A program made the translations under genes and the position numbers. A stretch of 64,000 nucleotides of DNA, from contig CAZDGU010000003.1 in assembly GCA_964505215.1 (NCBI GenBank), positions 248,001 through 312,000 of the forward strand, written 5' to 3'. The stretch comes from Gracilimonas sp964505215. Its GTDB lineage: Bacteria > Bacteroidota > Rhodothermia > Balneolales > Balneolaceae. The notes beneath the pieces are model-generated. The model had not been told where the DNA came from, did not search any database, and was given only the letters and a program-made list of their open reading frames with translations. Below, in pieces: positions 62,449-64,000 of this stretch. Numbering within the stretch: position 1 is the stretch's first letter; each line of letters opens with the position of its first letter.

Positions 62449-63336
62449 TTATCTGTGTTTAGCATAGGTGTTGAGGGGAAATGCTGCCTTCAGCTCCTGT
62501 AATGTTTCTTCAGAAACAGCGCTTTTATTGCTTTCAAGAATGCTATTAAGCTGTTTTTCGGTTCTAATGCCTAACACTGCGGAGGCCACTGCGGGATGTT
62601 TTAAAACAAATTGAACAGAGGCGGCTAATGGATTTTGAACGCTTTGCATTTGTTGTTGAAGGAGCTGAATCTCACTCTTTTCAAAGTTCAAATATGTTTT
62701 TGGAGGTTTATCAACGAGTAATCCTTTGGCCAGTGTTCCGCGCGTAAGCACGCTGATGTTATGCTCAGCGAGTAAATCAAGGCAGGTTTCTTCCGGGCGG
62801 CGGTCGAGCAGGCTGTATTGCATCATTACGGCATCCATTTCGGCTCGTTTTACATATTCGCGAATGGTGTTGGGGCGAATAGAGGAAATTCCGTAAGCCC
62901 GAATTTTTCCCTGCTTTTTAAGACGTTCAAAAGCGTCAATAATGTCATCAATGGGATCGTCAATCGTTCCGCCGTGCAGCATGTATAAATCAATATAATC
63001 GGTTTGCAGGCGGCGCAGGCTCTCATTTACCTGTGTTAAAATATATTCTTTGGTTGGATTCCAATCCCAGCCCGAACCATCTTCTCTCCAAACATTCCCA
63101 ACTTTTGTAGCAATCAGCACTTCGTCACGAATGGGATTTAAAGCGGTTCCTACCTGCTCTTCGTTAATTCCTCTATCATATAAATCTGCGGTATCAAATA
63201 AATTGATACCATTTTCATGTGCTTTCCTCAATAAATCAGAAACTGAAGCCTGTCCGTTTTCCACCTCCAGCGACATGCATCCAAATCCAATTTCACTAAC
63301 TTCCAACGCCGAATTTCCAATCTGATGGTACTTCAT
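62449..63336 (-). CDS. Aldo/keto reductase
   Basis: A 295-residue TIM-barrel NADPH-dependent oxidoreductase. The catalytic tetrad is visible: D48 and Y53 in LFDTADLYDRG, the Lys in VLIATKVGNVW and the His in DLYMLHGGT. The C-terminal SAVLGIRTEKQLNSILES contributes to cofactor binding. Substrate unknown. Confidence 0.9.
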   Translation of the reverse strand: MKYHQIGNSALEVSEIGFGCMSLEVENGQASVSDLLRKAHENGINLFDTADLYDRGINEEQVGTALNPIRDEVLIATKVGNVWREDGSGWDWNPTKEYILTQVNESLRRLQTDYIDLYMLHGGTIDDPIDDIIDAFERLKKQGKIRAYGISSIRPNTIREYVKRAEMDAVMMQYSLLDRRPEETCLDLLAEHNISVLTRGTLAKGLLVDKPPKTYLNFEKSEIQLLQQQMQSVQNPLAASVQFVLKHPAVASAVLGIRTEKQLNSILESNKSAVSEETLQELKAAFPLNTYAKHR

Positions 63337-63708
63337 ATATAGCCTTTCATTTTGATGGACTTATCATAAAATATTGAGAGCCGGAATAGTTCCTTTCTCT
63401 GGGGTGATTTTAGGATTTATTCTGTTCTATAACCTATAATTTCTTTGCTAAGCTCCGGCTTCCCGTGGTGTGAATGAGAGATGAGTCAGTATTTACATTT
63501 CTGTTTTTTGAATCACGGATTAAGGGGATTACGCGGATGGCGCGGATTATCCTGTATGGATTGGCACAAGCGGACGCTTGCGCCAGAAAAGCCAGAAAAG
63601 TGAGGGATGGGCCGGAGAAGGGGAACAAATGTAAATAAAATAAAAAAAGGGCATTTCGTAAAATGCCCTTTAAATACTGTTTAAATAAATAATGCTGTCA
63701 AGAGGGTG
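63337..63708. repeat. Gene-free stretch with GCGGAT repeats and an imperfect hairpin
   Basis: This 372-base gap holds a run of near-tandem GGATTA/GCGGAT units (about 63515-63550) and the hairpin GGCACAAGCG/CGCTTGCGCC at 63563-63584 (10 bp, one mismatch, 2-base centre). A minus-strand open frame of 64 codons at 63434-63628 crosses these and has no protein-like character. It ends with the terminator at 63642-63671. Confidence 0.55.
63642..63671 (-). terminator. Terminator of the right-edge membrane protein gene
   Basis: AAAGGGCATTT at 63646-63656 pairs perfectly with AAATGCCCTTT at 63661-63671 around CGTA. The A run at 63642-63645 gives the T tract on the minus strand. It lies 38 bases past the stop of the minus-strand gene. 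Confidence 0.85.
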
Positions 63709-64000
63709 TTAAAACATGCCGGCGCCTAAGCCACGGAACGGCCACGGGATAGCCGCAAGCATAATAAGCAAGCCAATGCCGTACATAAAGGCAATACGCT
63801 TGTGTTTTGCTACCGAATCGGACAGCTTTTTAACTTTACTGAAGCCCATTGTTATAAGCACGATGGCGACAATCATCATGATGCTGTGTTCAACGGTATA
63901 AAAACGAAGCACTTTTTCAGCCATCACTCCTGAGCTAAACGAAACCTTAGGGCTGATGAAATACAGCACCAAACCTACCAACAGTTGAATATGAGTAAAT
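63709..64000 (-). CDS. Small multi-helix membrane protein (cytochrome b-like), partial
   Basis: The C-terminal 96 codons of a membrane protein run off the right edge. The open frame continues upstream of a TTG at 63981 through FTHIQLL, so that codon is internal, not the start. Three hydrophobic segments are seen: LVGLVLYFIS, HSIMMIVAIVLITMGF and IAFMYGIGLLIMLAAIPW. The pattern matches small four-helix Bacteroidota proteins often labelled cytochrome B; a His in VEHSIMMI could bind haem. The function is unproven. Confidence 0.65.
   Translation of the reverse strand, partial: FTHIQLLVGLVLYFISPKVSFSSGVMAEKVLRFYTVEHSIMMIVAIVLITMGFSKVKKLSDSVAKHKRIAFMYGIGLLIMLAAIPWPFRGLGAGMF

Noticed and set aside
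63434..63628. 64-codon minus-strand ORF
   Set aside because: It covers the GCGGAT repeats and hairpin, with no homology-like features and no start signal.

Overview
The window looks like a chromosomal segment from a member of the Bacteroidota/Balneolota group, most likely a Balneolaceae-type marine bacterium. The pointers are moderate GC, weak or absent Shine-Dalgarno sites at many genes, TPR-containing sensor kinases, DUF4296 and 6-bladed propeller lipoproteins, a b558-type sdhCAB operon, and ilvDBNCA plus short-form leuACDB operons. I see no rRNA, tRNA, CRISPR array, prophage or transposase gene. The genus is an inference from gene content only.

Layout. 1-9200: the start of a Dcp-like peptidase lipoprotein, an OsmC protein, two tandem TPR histidine kinases, purF-engB, mnmD, and a small secreted carboxypeptidase-regulatory-like protein. 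9200-16500: an FAD oxidoreductase, a umuDC operon whose UmuD has lost its catalytic Ser and Lys, a GxxExxY protein, an S9 peptidase and a YigZ protein. 16500-18690: an AT-rich island on the minus strand with one intact 6-bladed propeller lipoprotein, a 71-residue peptide with 10 cysteines, and remnants of two further propeller genes. 18690-22280: sdhCAB. 22280-24840: a class V aminotransferase-fold enzyme and a GNAT gene, flanked by hairpin-rich repeats that share CCTCGT/ACGAGG ends; the 3' end of the GNAT gene is duplicated between two repeat copies. 24840-31610: the branched-chain operon ilvD-ilvB-ilvN-ilvC-ilvA on the minus strand. It is preceded by a 24-codon leader peptide rich in Ile/Leu/Val codons, an antiterminator and a terminator, which together form a classical attenuator. 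31700-37800: an unknown helical-repeat protein, then leuACDB on the plus strand. 37790-38560: a long repeat-rich gap.

38560-45440: a GH114-like lipoprotein, recQ, a DUF4296 lipoprotein with an SDR gene, coaX, udk and an N-acetylmuramoyl-alanine amidase. 45780-51530: a compact three-gene plus-strand set made of an undescribed 1010-residue coiled-coil/P-loop/winged-helix protein, an MscS-type channel 4 bases downstream, and an M49-like metallopeptidase lipoprotein. 51560-59040: a PolB-type exonuclease, an asparaginase, an EF-G-2-like GTPase, a baeRF-like protein with an HGQGG loop, and a phosphosugar mutase. 59300-59850: a decayed PemK/MazF-type toxin-antitoxin pair. 59900-62310: nfeD with two SPFH genes. 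62450-64000: an aldo/keto reductase, a repeat patch, and the tail of a small membrane protein.

The clearest pathway logic is branched-chain amino acid synthesis. IlvA, IlvBN, IlvC and IlvD make the keto acids under an inferred Ile/Val/Leu-sensing attenuator, and LeuA, LeuCD and LeuB extend the valine branch to leucine. This LeuA lacks the leucine-binding regulatory domain. The strongest candidates for something not yet described are the P-loop/MscS/M49 cluster, the Cys-rich peptide with its propeller lipoprotein, the non-cleavable-looking UmuD, and the repeat family built from hairpins with mostly three-base loops.
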